Under the pieces are notes generated by a model. That model saw nothing but the letters and a program-made list of their open reading frames with translations, was not told the origin of the DNA and searched no databases. From NCBI RefSeq assembly GCF_900096975.1, contig NZ_FMYQ01000015.1, forward strand, positions 1-64,000: a stretch of 64,000 nt of DNA, read 5' to 3'. Each line of letters begins with the position of its first letter. Positions within the stretch are counted from its first letter, which is position 1. The position numbers were made by a program, and so were the translations under genes. The DNA comes from Paraburkholderia lycopersici. GTDB lineage: Bacteria; Pseudomonadota; Gammaproteobacteria; Burkholderiales; Burkholderiaceae. Below are positions 8,641 through 17,692 of the stretch, one piece after another.

Positions 8641-10194
8641 TCAATTCCTGGCGACGAGAAATATCGAAACAGCGTTCTCCAGCTGGCTCGCCTGCTCCTT
8701 CAGCGACAGGGCTGCCGCCGATGCCTGCTCCACCAGCGCCGCATTTTGCTGGGTCACACGATCCATTTCGGAAACGGCTTGATTGACCTGTTCGATGTCC
8801 TTCGATTGAGCTTCCGATGCCGAGGTGATCTCGCTCATCAGCGAACTGGCGCTCTTGACCGAATCGAGTATTGCTTCCATGGTGCCGATCGCGCTGTCGG
8901 CTTGCCGCGCACCGGCTTCGACGCGCTTCAGGGAGTCGGTAATGAGATCCCTGATTTCCCTCGACGCCGTCGCGCTCCGTTGCGCAAGCGAGCGCACCTC
9001 GCCGGCGACCACCGCGAAGCCGCGTCCCTGTTCGCCGGCCCGGGCCGCCTCGACGGCCGCGTTCAGCGACAGGATATTGGTCTGAAATGCGATGCCTTCG
9101 ATGGCGCCGATGATTTCGGCGATCTTTCCCGACGAATCGGAGAGGCCTCGCATCGTTTGCACGACTTCCTGCGTCGCCTGATTGCCCCGCTCGGTGAGTT
9201 GCGCCGTGCTTCTCACCACTTCGTTGGCCTGCTTCGCGTTTTCAGCGTTCTGGCGAACGGTCGAAGTCAGTTCATCCATCGACGCGGCCGTTTGCTCAAG
9301 CGACGCCGCCTGCTCTTCCGTCCGTTGCGAGAGGTCGAGATTGCCGGCCGAAATTTCCTGACTGGCGGTTTTGATCGACCGCGATCCTTCTCGCACTGCG
9401 CCGATGGTCCGAACGAGCTTGCTTTGCATCGCGTCCAGACCGGACATCAACTGCCCCATTTCGTCGCCCGAATGCACCTCGACGTCCGTCGTCAAGTCGC
9501 CGTCTGCAATTGCCTTGAAGTGTTCCATCGCGCGTGCGAGGGGCAAACCGATGGCCCGTTGCAGCGACCACCACGCGAGAGCAGCCGCGGCCAGCGCGAT
9601 CGCGATACCGAGGACGGCGATCCCGACAAACCAGTGAAATCGCGCCTGGGCGGCATCGAACATCTCGCGCGCAGCCGTGACCTGGATCGCGCCCAGCGAA
9701 TCCATGCCGTCGGACACGTCGATAAACAGCGAAGGAGGAAGACTTTTCCATACTTCGGGAATTTTCACGGCATCGTGGGTCGCAATCGCGCTGAACATCA
9801 GGTCGAGCCCGTTCGCGACGAATGCATCGAACTTGCCGTTGACGTCCGCCGCGCGCTGCGCCTCCTCGGGACCCGAAAAAGGCAGCGCGCGATAGGCATC
9901 CCATGCCTTCTTCGAAGTACTGAGCAGTTCGCGGGCGGTGCGGGTCTCCTGTTCGACGTCCGGACTGGTGGGATCGAGCGCGATGCGATACAGCCAAAGA
10001 CGCGCTCTGGAGAGCGCCACGTTCGACTGGCTCAAAGCCTCCGACGAGGCCAGGCGGCTGGCGTACAGCTGCTTGACATCACCATTGCTCATCAAGACGC
10101 CCACGACTCCCATGAGACCGCCGACAACCAACAGTGCTGCGAGAAAACCCATCGCCAACGCGAGGCGGGCACGAATGCTGACATTTTTTATCAT
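8641..10194 (-). CDS. Methyl-accepting chemotaxis protein
   Basis: 517 residues from the ATG at 10194 (MIKNVSIRARLALAMGFLA). One membrane helix at about 10-32, a periplasmic four-helix-bundle sensor domain to about 190, a second helix at about 190-212 (VGIAVLGIAIALAAAALAW), a HAMP segment, then the long cytoplasmic coiled coil whose hairpin tip IEGIAFQTNILSLNAAVEAA is diagnostic of receptors that drive CheA. An ATG at 10239 would add 15 residues and cannot be excluded. It is likely a Tar/Tsr-like transducer; the ligand is unknown. The gene stands alone. Confidence 0.92.
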   Translation of the reverse strand: MIKNVSIRARLALAMGFLAALLVVGGLMGVVGVLMSNGDVKQLYASRLASSEALSQSNVALSRARLWLYRIALDPTSPDVEQETRTARELLSTSKKAWDAYRALPFSGPEEAQRAADVNGKFDAFVANGLDLMFSAIATHDAVKIPEVWKSLPPSLFIDVSDGMDSLGAIQVTAAREMFDAAQARFHWFVGIAVLGIAIALAAAALAWWSLQRAIGLPLARAMEHFKAIADGDLTTDVEVHSGDEMGQLMSGLDAMQSKLVRTIGAVREGSRSIKTASQEISAGNLDLSQRTEEQAASLEQTAASMDELTSTVRQNAENAKQANEVVRSTAQLTERGNQATQEVVQTMRGLSDSSGKIAEIIGAIEGIAFQTNILSLNAAVEAARAGEQGRGFAVVAGEVRSLAQRSATASREIRDLITDSLKRVEAGARQADSAIGTMEAILDSVKSASSLMSEITSASEAQSKDIEQVNQAVSEMDRVTQQNAALVEQASAAALSLKEQASQLENAVSIFLVARN

Positions 10195-10486
10195 GGTGAC
10201 AGTAGCTGGGAGCAGAGGATCTGTGATACGTCCGCTCATGCCCGTTCAACGCCGGTGCAGGACACGAAGATCACAGCTATCACTAACGTCCGTATTCGCA
10301 ATTGCATTAGCAGGGAATGCGGAAGAGACTTTTATTCCCGCAATGACTTGTGGATGACGCATCACGGTGATATAAGCGCGCCGCGAAACGCGAACGCGGC
10401 AATAGCCCGCTCGACGAGCCATGCTCGTCGTCCATGGCCCACCGCCCCAAACCGTTACGCCCGATTGCCGTGCCGACCTGGCTCGA
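10195..10486. other. Intergenic region with short hairpin
   Basis: About 290 bp between the AraC gene end and the receptor start, both on the minus strand. It contains a perfect 8-bp stem with a 3-nt loop, CGACGAGC (10412-10419) and GCTCGTCG (10423-10430), without a T-run; it may help end the AraC transcript. I could not recognise a sigma-28 type promoter for the receptor. Confidence 0.35.
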
Positions 10487-11497
10487 TCAAGGCGAACGCG
10501 TCGGCCCGGCTTCGCGAAAGTCGCGGCGAAACGCGCCCGGGCTCGCGCCCGTCCATTTGCGAAACGCGCGATGAAATGCGCTCGGCTCCGTAAAACCCAG
10601 TTCGCTTGCGATCTCGGCCACGCTGAGCGTGCTCTCGCGCAGCAGCGACTGGGCTTGCGCGCTTCGCATCTCGTCCTTGAGCGAAGCAAAGCTCTGCCCC
10701 TCGCTGCGCAGGCGGCGGCGCAGCGTCGCGGGCGTCGTGCCCAACTGTCGGGTCAGCGCGTCGAAGTCGGGCCAGCTCGCCGCAGGCGTGGCCTTCAGGT
10801 GGGTGCGGATTTTTGCCACCCACCCGGCATCGTGACGGTAGCGCACGAGCAGATTGCCGGGCGTCCCGCGCAGAAAGATTTTCAGCGCCTGTTCCGAACG
10901 GATCGTGGGCAGGTCGAGCCAGGCGGAGTCGAAAACAAGGCGGCACTGCGGCTGGTCGAAGTGGACGGGCACGCCGAAGAACTGCAGGTAATCGGCGCGC
11001 TGCCCGGGGCGCGGGCACGCGAAATCGATGCGCTGCAGCGGGATGCGACGCCCGGTGAGCCAGCAGGCCACGCCCAGCAGGATCAGCCAGAACGTCCGGT
11101 ACGCGAAGGCCGGGTAAGGCGCGGGCGCGCCCGTCAGCACGATCTGCGCCTGGCCGTCGACGACCGTCAGTTCGCCGTGCGGGTCGTCCAGCACCACGCG
11201 CAGGAACTGGAGTGCGCGCCGCAGCGCCTTGCCGAGCGTGCCCGCGTGCAGCACCGCATGACACAGCAGCGCGAAACTGCCGTGCCGCATCGGGCGCGCG
11301 GCCAGGCCGAAGAATTCGTCGTCGGTCGCTTTCGCGATGGCGAGCCAGAGCCGGCCATAGTCCTGCGGGGTCAGGCTCTCGTGCCCGGCGTCCGCCAGCC
11401 CCGCTGCCCGCAATACCGGTTCCGGCGCAAGTCCTTGCCGACGCAGACAGGCAAGCGCATCTTCGACGAAACCAGCCGGAATTGTTTGCCGCTCCAC
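10487..11497 (-). CDS. AraC-family regulator with arabinose-binding-like N-terminal domain
   Basis: 336 residues. The N-terminal ~190 residues fit the all-helical/mixed domain of the OruR/ArgR-like AraC branch (LTPQDYGRLWLAIAKATDDEFFGLAARP), and the C-terminal ~100 residues carry the double helix-turn-helix (LRRRLRSEGQSFASLKDEMR, VAEIASELGFTEPSAFHRAF). It diverges from the acyl-CoA synthetase operon with 142 bp between starts, so it is very probably the activator of that catabolic operon, the inducer being a fatty or branched acid or its CoA ester. Confidence 0.9.
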   Translation of the reverse strand: MERQTIPAGFVEDALACLRRQGLAPEPVLRAAGLADAGHESLTPQDYGRLWLAIAKATDDEFFGLAARPMRHGSFALLCHAVLHAGTLGKALRRALQFLRVVLDDPHGELTVVDGQAQIVLTGAPAPYPAFAYRTFWLILLGVACWLTGRRIPLQRIDFACPRPGQRADYLQFFGVPVHFDQPQCRLVFDSAWLDLPTIRSEQALKIFLRGTPGNLLVRYRHDAGWVAKIRTHLKATPAASWPDFDALTRQLGTTPATLRRRLRSEGQSFASLKDEMRSAQAQSLLRESTLSVAEIASELGFTEPSAFHRAFRKWTGASPGAFRRDFREAGPTRSP

Positions 11498-11639
11498 CTC
11501 GCTGACTCCTGATATGGCAAAACCAATCAGAATTCTAGATTCCGTTTGTCATTGATTGCAATGTCCGGGCTGCCTACCATTGAAGCCAATCTGCCGCGCA
11601 CATTCGCATACAGGCGGAAATTCCAACAAGGAGACAGCC
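11498..11639. promoter_or_regulatory. Divergent promoter region, AraC gene / acyl-CoA catabolic operon
   Basis: 142-bp gap between divergent starts. An AT-richer segment lies around 11515-11555 (CAATCAGAATTCTAGATTCC within it). AAGGAG at 11627-11633 is the ribosome site for the acyl-CoA synthetase. Confidence 0.45.
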
Positions 11640-13307
11640 ATGCCAGCCGGAGTCATTCCCCGGTCGATACCGGCTTACGAGGAGGCCGTAGCCCGCTTTT
11701 GCGTCGAGAACGAAGCCGCGCATCTGCACGGCGATCTCGAACACGGTCTGAACGCCTGCGTCGAATGCTGCGACCGCCATGCCGCCGCCGATGCGATCGC
11801 GCTCGACTGCATCGACGTCAACGGCCGCCACCGTAGCTTCAGCTTCGCGCAGTTGCAAGCGCTTTCGGCGCAGGTCGCCAACCTGCTGGCGGCGCAAGGC
11901 GTGAAACCCGGCGACGTGGTGGCCGGCCTGCTGCCGCGCACGCCCGAAATCGTCGCGACGATTCTCGGCACGTGGCGCGCGGGCGCCGTCTATCAACCGC
12001 TGTTCACCGCTTTCGGACCGAAGGCGATCGAGCACCGGCTGCGGATGAGCGAGGCGAAGGTGGTCGTCACCAACACCGCCAACCGCGGCAAGCTGGACGA
12101 TGTCGCCAGTTGCCCGACGGTCATCACGGTGCGCGAGGCCGGCGAGCCGCTGCGCGAGCACGACATCGACTGGCACGACGCGCTCGAAGCGCAGTCCGCA
12201 GCATTCGAGCCGGTCATGCGCCAGGGCGCCGACCTGTTCATGATGATGTCCACCTCCGGCACGACGGGGCTGCCCAAGGGCGTGCCGGTGCCGCTGCGCG
12301 CCTTGCTGGCGTTCGGCGCCTACATGCGCGACGCCGTCGATCTGCGCCCCGAAGACCGCTTCTGGAACATCGCCGATCCGGGCTGGGCCTACGGGCTCTA
12401 CTACGCGATCACCGGGCCGCTGCTGCTCGGCCACGCGACCACGCTTTACGAAGGCGGCTTCACCGTCGAGAGCACCTACGACCTGATCGAGCGGCTCGGC
12501 ATCACGAGCCTCGCCGGCTCGCCCACCGCCTATCGGCTGCTGATGGCGGCCGGCGCGGACGCCGCGGCGCGCGTCAAGGGCAAGCTGCGTGTCGTCAGCA
12601 GCGCGGGAGAGCCGTTGAACCCGGAAGTGGTGCGCTGGTTCGATGCGGCGCTCGCCGCACCGATCCACGATCACTATGGCCAGACCGAGCTCGGCATGGT
12701 GGTGAACAACCATCACGGCCTCGCGCATCCGGTCCAGCCCGGCAGCGCGGGCTTCGCCATGCCCGGCTACCGCGTCGCCGTGCTCGACGACGCCGGCAAC
12801 GAACTCGGTCCGAACCAGCCCGGCCAGCTCGCCGTCGACATCGCGCGCTCGCCGCTGCTCTGGTTTACCGGCTACTGGCATCAGGACACGCCCGCCATCG
12901 CGGGCGGCTACTACCGGACCGGCGACAACGTCGAGCTGGAGCCCGACGGCAGCATCAGCTTCATCGGCCGGGCGGACGACGTGATTACGTCGTCGGGCTA
13001 CCGCATCGGCCCCTTCGACGTGGAAAGCGCGCTGATCGAGCATCCGGCCGTGTGCGAGACGGCGGTCATCGGCGTGCCCGACCCCGAGCGCACGGAAATC
13101 GTCAAAGCCTTCGTCGTGCTCGCGCAAGGCTACGCGGGCACCCCGGCGCTAGCCGAGGAACTGACCCAGCACGTCAAGCGGCGGCTCTCGGCGCACGCCT
13201 ATCCGCGCGCGATCGAATTCGTCGAGGCATTGCCGAAGACGCCGAGCGGCAAAATCCAGCGCTTCCTGCTGCGCAAGCAGGAAGCCGACAAAGCAGCGAA
13301 CACCTGA
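11640..13307 (+). CDS. AMP-forming acyl-CoA synthetase
   Basis: 555 residues from the ATG at 11640, chosen for its AAGGAG six bases ahead; the frame is open 28 codons further up without family similarity. The enzyme activates a carboxylic acid with ATP and CoA. AMP-binding motif STSGTTGLPKG at about 204-214, GSPTAYRLL and DHYGQTELGM in the core domain, YRTGDN and the hinge, and Lys538 in PKTPSGKIQR as the catalytic lysine of the adenylation half-reaction. The sequence looks like the acetyl/medium-chain group. First gene of a five-gene plus-strand operon, facing its likely AraC regulator. Confidence 0.92.
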   Translation: MPAGVIPRSIPAYEEAVARFCVENEAAHLHGDLEHGLNACVECCDRHAAADAIALDCIDVNGRHRSFSFAQLQALSAQVANLLAAQGVKPGDVVAGLLPRTPEIVATILGTWRAGAVYQPLFTAFGPKAIEHRLRMSEAKVVVTNTANRGKLDDVASCPTVITVREAGEPLREHDIDWHDALEAQSAAFEPVMRQGADLFMMMSTSGTTGLPKGVPVPLRALLAFGAYMRDAVDLRPEDRFWNIADPGWAYGLYYAITGPLLLGHATTLYEGGFTVESTYDLIERLGITSLAGSPTAYRLLMAAGADAAARVKGKLRVVSSAGEPLNPEVVRWFDAALAAPIHDHYGQTELGMVVNNHHGLAHPVQPGSAGFAMPGYRVAVLDDAGNELGPNQPGQLAVDIARSPLLWFTGYWHQDTPAIAGGYYRTGDNVELEPDGSISFIGRADDVITSSGYRIGPFDVESALIEHPAVCETAVIGVPDPERTEIVKAFVVLAQGYAGTPALAEELTQHVKRRLSAHAYPRAIEFVEALPKTPSGKIQRFLLRKQEADKAANT

Positions 13308-13320
13308 ACGGGCGAAGCGA

Positions 13321-14088
13321 ATGAACATCAGCAATCGAGTATTTGTCATCACTGGCGCGGGGTCGGGCCTCGGCGCCGCCGTGGCGCGCATGGTCGTGGC
13401 ACAGCGGGGCAAGGCCGTGCTGCTCGACATCAACGCCGAAGCGGGCGCCGCGCTGGCGCGCGAACTGGGCGCCGCAGCCCGCTTCCAGGCCGCCGACGTC
13501 ACCAGCGAAAGCGACGGGCAGGCCGCCATCGCCGCCGCGCTCGACGCGTTCGGGCGCATCGACGGCCTCGTCAACTGCGCGGGCGTCGCGCCCGGCGAGA
13601 AGGTGGTCGGCCGCGACGGGCCGCATCGGCTGGCGAGCTTCGCGCGCGCGGTGTCGATCAACCTCGTCGGCACGTTCAACATGATCCGCCTCGCGGCCGA
13701 AGCCATGTCGAAGCAGGACGCCGACGCCGAAGGCGAGCGCGGCGTGATCGTCAACACTGCGTCGATCGCGGCGTTCGACGGGCAGATCGGCCAGGCCGCC
13801 TATGCGGCATCGAAAAGCGGCGTGGTCGGCCTGACGCTGCCCGTGGCGCGCGAGCTTGCGCGCTTCGGCATCCGCGTGGTGACGATCGCGCCGGGAATCT
13901 TCGCGACGCCGATGATGTCGGCGATGCCGCAGGACGTGCAGGAAGCGCTCGGCAAGAGCGTGCCGTTTCCTTCGCGTCTCGGGCGGCCCGAGGAATTCGC
14001 GGCGCTGGTGCGCCACATCGCCGAGAACACGATGCTGAACGGCGAAGTGATCCGGCTCGACGGCGCGCTGCGCATGGCGCCGCGCTAA
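13321..14088 (+). CDS. Short-chain dehydrogenase, 3-hydroxyacyl-CoA dehydrogenase type
   Basis: 255-residue classical SDR: nucleotide motif TGAGSGLG (11-18), Asp36 region LLDINAEAG suggesting NAD preference, NCAG at 85-88, and the catalytic Ser148, Tyr161 and Lys165 (NTASIAA, YAASKSG). Overall resemblance is to HSD17B10-like 2-methyl-3-hydroxyacyl-CoA dehydrogenases. Placed 13 nt after the acyl-CoA synthetase and before a thiolase, it should catalyse the hydroxy-to-keto step of a beta-oxidation route. Confidence 0.9.
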   Translation: MNISNRVFVITGAGSGLGAAVARMVVAQRGKAVLLDINAEAGAALARELGAAARFQAADVTSESDGQAAIAAALDAFGRIDGLVNCAGVAPGEKVVGRDGPHRLASFARAVSINLVGTFNMIRLAAEAMSKQDADAEGERGVIVNTASIAAFDGQIGQAAYAASKSGVVGLTLPVARELARFGIRVVTIAPGIFATPMMSAMPQDVQEALGKSVPFPSRLGRPEEFAALVRHIAENTMLNGEVIRLDGALRMAPR

Positions 14089-14148
14089 CAGGTCTAACGG
14101 GTCTACGGGCCTTGCGGTCTTGCAGGCTTGAAACAGGAGAAATGGGAA

Positions 14149-15336
14149 ATGACGACATACGATCCGATAGTCATCGTTGGGGCGGCGCGCACGCCGATGG
14201 GCGGTTTTCAGGGCGAACTGGGCGGCGTCAGCGCCAGCGAACTGGGCGCCGTGTCGATTCGCGCCGCCATCGAGCGCGCCGGCCTGCCGCCGGAGCAGAT
14301 CGACGAGATCATCTTCGGCTGCGTGCTGCCGGCGGGCCAGGGCCAGGCGCCGGCGCGACAGGCCGCGCTGAAGGCGGGGCTGCCGTTCTCGGCGGGCGCG
14401 ACGACGATCAACAAGATGTGCGGCTCGGGCATGAAGGCCGCGATGTTCGCGCACGATCTGCTGCTCGCCGGCGCGGCGAACGCGATGATCGCCGGCGGCA
14501 TGGAGAACATGACGCAGGCCCCTTACCTGCTGCCCAAGGCGCGCGGCGGCTACCGCATGGGCCACGGCCAGGTGCTCGATCACATGTTCCTCGACGGGCT
14601 CGAAGACGCCTACGACAAGGGCCGGCTGATGGGCACGTTCGCCGAGGACTGCGCGGCGGCGCTCCAGTTCACGCGCGAAGCCCAGGATGCATTCGCGATC
14701 GCCTCGCTCACGCGTGCGCAACATGCGATTGCCGACGGCAGCTTCAAGGAGGAAATCGCGCCCGTGCCCGTGCGCGCGGGCAAGACGGAAACGCTGGCCG
14801 CGATCGACGAACAGCCGGGCAAGGCGAAGCTCGACAAGATCGCCACGCTCAAGCCGGCATTCCGCGAGGGCGGGACGGTGACGGCAGCGAACTCGTCGTC
14901 GATTTCGGACGGCGCAGCCGCCCTCGTGCTGATGCGGCGCTCGGAGGCCGAGCGGCGCGGCCTGACGCCGAGAGCCGTGATCGTCGGGCACGCGACCCAT
15001 GCCGACAGGCCGAACCTGTTTCCCACGGCCCCTATCGGGGCCATGCGCAAGCTCTCGGAGAAGACCGGGTGGAATCTGCGCGACGTCGACCTCTTCGAGA
15101 TCAACGAGGCATTCGCCGTAGTGGCGATGGTGGCGATGCGCGAACTCGACTTGCCGCACGACAAGGTCAACGTACATGGCGGCGCGTGCGCGCTCGGGCA
15201 TCCGATCGGCGCATCGGGCGCCCGCATCATCGTGACGCTGATGCACGCCCTGCGCGCGCGCGGGCTCAAACGCGGCGTGGCGAGCCTGTGCATCGGCGGC
15301 GGCGAGGCCACCGCCATCGCCATCGAAACCGTTTGA
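14149..15336 (+). CDS. Acetyl-CoA C-acyltransferase (thiolase)
   Basis: 395-residue thiolase starting MTTYDPIVIVGAARTPMGGF at the ATG at 14149; seven codons of open frame precede it. The three catalytic residues are in place: Cys91 in NKMCGSG (acyl acceptor), His351 in GHPIGASGAR and Cys381 in CIGGGEA (proton shuttle). Length and MGGFQGELG suggest the biosynthetic/degradative class II type that cleaves acetoacetyl-CoA or 2-methylacetoacetyl-CoA. Within the operon it would do the last cleavage step. Confidence 0.94.
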   Translation: MTTYDPIVIVGAARTPMGGFQGELGGVSASELGAVSIRAAIERAGLPPEQIDEIIFGCVLPAGQGQAPARQAALKAGLPFSAGATTINKMCGSGMKAAMFAHDLLLAGAANAMIAGGMENMTQAPYLLPKARGGYRMGHGQVLDHMFLDGLEDAYDKGRLMGTFAEDCAAALQFTREAQDAFAIASLTRAQHAIADGSFKEEIAPVPVRAGKTETLAAIDEQPGKAKLDKIATLKPAFREGGTVTAANSSSISDGAAALVLMRRSEAERRGLTPRAVIVGHATHADRPNLFPTAPIGAMRKLSEKTGWNLRDVDLFEINEAFAVVAMVAMRELDLPHDKVNVHGGACALGHPIGASGARIIVTLMHALRARGLKRGVASLCIGGGEATAIAIETV

Positions 15337-15370
15337 TGCGACGCCCCCACATGCCGCCGAGGATGCCCCG

Positions 15371-16513
15371 ATGATCATTTCGCAAGAGCAACAGATGCTG
15401 CGCGACTCGCTGCGCGAGTTTTGCCGCGAGCGGATCGCACCGTTTTCCGCCGACTGGGACCGGCGCCACGCCTTTCCGGCCACCGCGCTCAAGGAACTCG
15501 CCGCGCTTGGCGTGATGGGCATGACCGTGCCCGAGCAGTGGCGCGGCGCCGGCATGGACTATCTGTCGCTCGCGCTGGCGATCGAGGAAATCGCGGCGGC
15601 GGACGCGTCGACGTCCACGATCGTCAGCGTCCAGAATTCGCTCGCGTGCGGCATTCTGATGAACTACGGCAACGACGCGCAGAAGGACCGCTACCTGAGC
15701 CGTCTCGCGAGCGGCGAATGGCTCGGCTGCTTCTGCCTGACCGAGCCGCACGCCGGCTCGGACGCATCAGCGCTTCGCACCACCGCGGTCAGGGACGGCG
15801 ACGCCTGGGTGCTCAACGGCGTGAAGCAGTTCATCACGAGCGGCAAGCATGCGCAACTCGCGCTCGTCCTCGCCGTCACCGACAAGGCCGCGGGCAAGAA
15901 AGGCATCTCCTGCTTCCTCGTGCCGACGGACACGCCCGGGTATGTCGTCGGCCGTCTGGAAGAAAAGCTCGGGCAGCACGCATCGGATACCGCGCAGATC
16001 GTTTTCGAAGACTGCCGCGTACCCGCCGAGCAGGTGATCGGCATGCCTGGCGACGGCTACCGGATCGCCCTGTCGAATCTCGAAGCGGGCCGGATCGGCA
16101 TTGCGGCCCAGTCGGTCGGCATCGCGCGTGCCGCGTTGAGCGCCGCGCTCGCGTATGCGAAGGAGCGCGAAACGTTCGGCACGCCGCTGATCGGGCATCA
16201 GGCAGTGAACTTCCGGCTCGCTGACATGGCCACGCGCATCGAGGCCGCGCGCCAGTTGACGTGGCATGCCGCCGCGCTCAAGGATGCGGGCCGGCCTTGC
16301 CTGCAGGAGGCGTCGATGGCCAAGCTGTTTGCTTCCGAAATGGCCGAGCGGGTCTGCTCCGACGCGATACAGATTCACGGCGGCAGCGGCTACGTGGCCG
16401 ACTTCCCCGTGGAACGCCTGTACCGCGACGTGCGCGTCACGCAGATCTACGAAGGCGCTTCCGATATCCAGCGCATGGTGATCGGCAAGGCGCTCGCGGC
16501 CGGGCAGATCTAA
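15371..16513 (+). CDS. Acyl-CoA dehydrogenase
   Basis: 380 residues with CLTEPHAGSDAS (flavin region), GVKQFITSG, the C-terminal IHGGSGYVADFPVERLYRD and QIYEGASDIQRM. Glu361 in IYEGA is the expected catalytic base. It resembles short/branched-chain acyl-CoA dehydrogenases. Fourth gene of the AraC-linked operon, 34 nt after the thiolase, it would do the first oxidation of the acyl-CoA made by the operon's synthetase. Electrons must go to an ETF; the etfBA pair at the window start is the nearest. Confidence 0.93.
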   Translation: MIISQEQQMLRDSLREFCRERIAPFSADWDRRHAFPATALKELAALGVMGMTVPEQWRGAGMDYLSLALAIEEIAAADASTSTIVSVQNSLACGILMNYGNDAQKDRYLSRLASGEWLGCFCLTEPHAGSDASALRTTAVRDGDAWVLNGVKQFITSGKHAQLALVLAVTDKAAGKKGISCFLVPTDTPGYVVGRLEEKLGQHASDTAQIVFEDCRVPAEQVIGMPGDGYRIALSNLEAGRIGIAAQSVGIARAALSAALAYAKERETFGTPLIGHQAVNFRLADMATRIEAARQLTWHAAALKDAGRPCLQEASMAKLFASEMAERVCSDAIQIHGGSGYVADFPVERLYRDVRVTQIYEGASDIQRMVIGKALAAGQI

Positions 16514-16549
16514 CGGCCTTATCCACAAACGCACAGGACAGTCCATCTC

Positions 16550-17653
16550 ATGAAGCCGCCTCTTGCCGGCATCCGCGTGGTCGAATTCGAGGGACTCGGA
16601 CCGTGCCCGTTGACGGGCCTCATGCTTGCCGACATGGGCGCGCAGGTCGAGGTCATCGCCCGGCCGGTACGGGGGGCCGTTAACGAACGCTTCGGCAGCG
16701 CGCACGACGATCCGTTGCGCCGCGGCAAAACGGCGTTGACGCTCGATCTGAAACAGAAAGTGGGCGTCGAGGCGGCGCTCGCGCGGATAGCGGGCGCCGA
16801 CGCGCTCATCGAAGGCAATCGCCCCGGCGTGATGGAACGGCTCGGCCTCGGCCCCGCCGATTGCGCGGCGCGCAACCCACGCCTCGTCTATGGCCGCATG
16901 ACGGGCTGGGGGCAGCACGGACCGCTCGCCCAGGCCGCCGGGCACGATTTGAATTACGTTGCGCTAACCGGATTGCTGTCGCTCTCGGCGCGCAACGGCG
17001 AGCCGCCCAGGGTGCCGCCCACCGTCGTCGGCGATGCGAGCGGCGCATTGGGACTCGCATTCGGCGTGGTCTGCGCGATCCTGGAGGCGCGCACGAGCGG
17101 CCGTGGCCGCGTGGTGGACGCCGCGATTGTCGACGTCCTGGCCATGCTCGGCACCATTGCGCAGTGGATACGCGCCAGCGGCCAGCTCGACGGCGCGCAG
17201 CCCAGCCCGTTCCACGACTCGCCCTTTTACGACAGCTATGCCTGCGCGGACGGCCGCTACATCACGATCGGCGCGCTGGAGCCGCAGTTCTATGCCCTGC
17301 TGCTCGACAAGCTGGGGCTCGCCGACGTGGATCCCGCCGGGCAGTACGACACCGCGACCTGGCCGCGGCTCAAGCAACGCTTTGCGGCGCTGTTCGCCAG
17401 CCGGCCGCGCAGCCATTGGTGCGCGCTGCTCGAGGGTAGCGATGCGTGCTTTGCGCCCGTACTGACGCTGGACGAGGCGGCCGCCCATCCGCACAACGTT
17501 GCGCGCGGCATTTATAGCGTGGCGCGCGGAGGCGCCATTCAGGCAGCGGGCGCGCCGCGGTTTCTTCCATTGCAACCGGAAGAAGCCGCGGCGTCCGCCG
17601 GGCTTGCGGCTTCAGGCAAGACGGCCGCTTCGCACCGGGGGGACGGCACGTAG
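16550..17653 (+). CDS. Alpha-methylacyl-CoA racemase-type family III CoA protein
   Basis: 367 residues of the CaiB/BaiF fold. The pair His132 (in GHDLNY) and Asp162 (in VVGDASG) is spaced exactly 30 apart like the His126/Asp156 pair that swaps the alpha proton in Mycobacterium MCR, so racemase activity is more likely than CoA transfer. It would epimerise 2-methyl-branched acyl-CoA before the (2S)-specific dehydrogenase next to it. Last gene of the operon; AGGACAG precedes the ATG. The C-terminal ~40 residues are rich in Ala and Gly and probably disordered. Confidence 0.87.
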   Translation: MKPPLAGIRVVEFEGLGPCPLTGLMLADMGAQVEVIARPVRGAVNERFGSAHDDPLRRGKTALTLDLKQKVGVEAALARIAGADALIEGNRPGVMERLGLGPADCAARNPRLVYGRMTGWGQHGPLAQAAGHDLNYVALTGLLSLSARNGEPPRVPPTVVGDASGALGLAFGVVCAILEARTSGRGRVVDAAIVDVLAMLGTIAQWIRASGQLDGAQPSPFHDSPFYDSYACADGRYITIGALEPQFYALLLDKLGLADVDPAGQYDTATWPRLKQRFAALFASRPRSHWCALLEGSDACFAPVLTLDEAAAHPHNVARGIYSVARGGAIQAAGAPRFLPLQPEEAAASAGLAASGKTAASHRGDGT

Positions 17654-17692
17654 GGGCGGCGGCGGCGCCCGAAGCGCGTCCGTTTTTGCAAA

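Noticed and set aside
8496..8786. Plus-strand frame of 96 codons
   Set aside because: Ends inside the antisense of the chemotaxis receptor and spans that gene's terminator; no support.
13174..15555. A 793-codon minus-strand frame
   Set aside because: Antisense to the short-chain dehydrogenase and thiolase with intact catalytic residues; no motif of its own.
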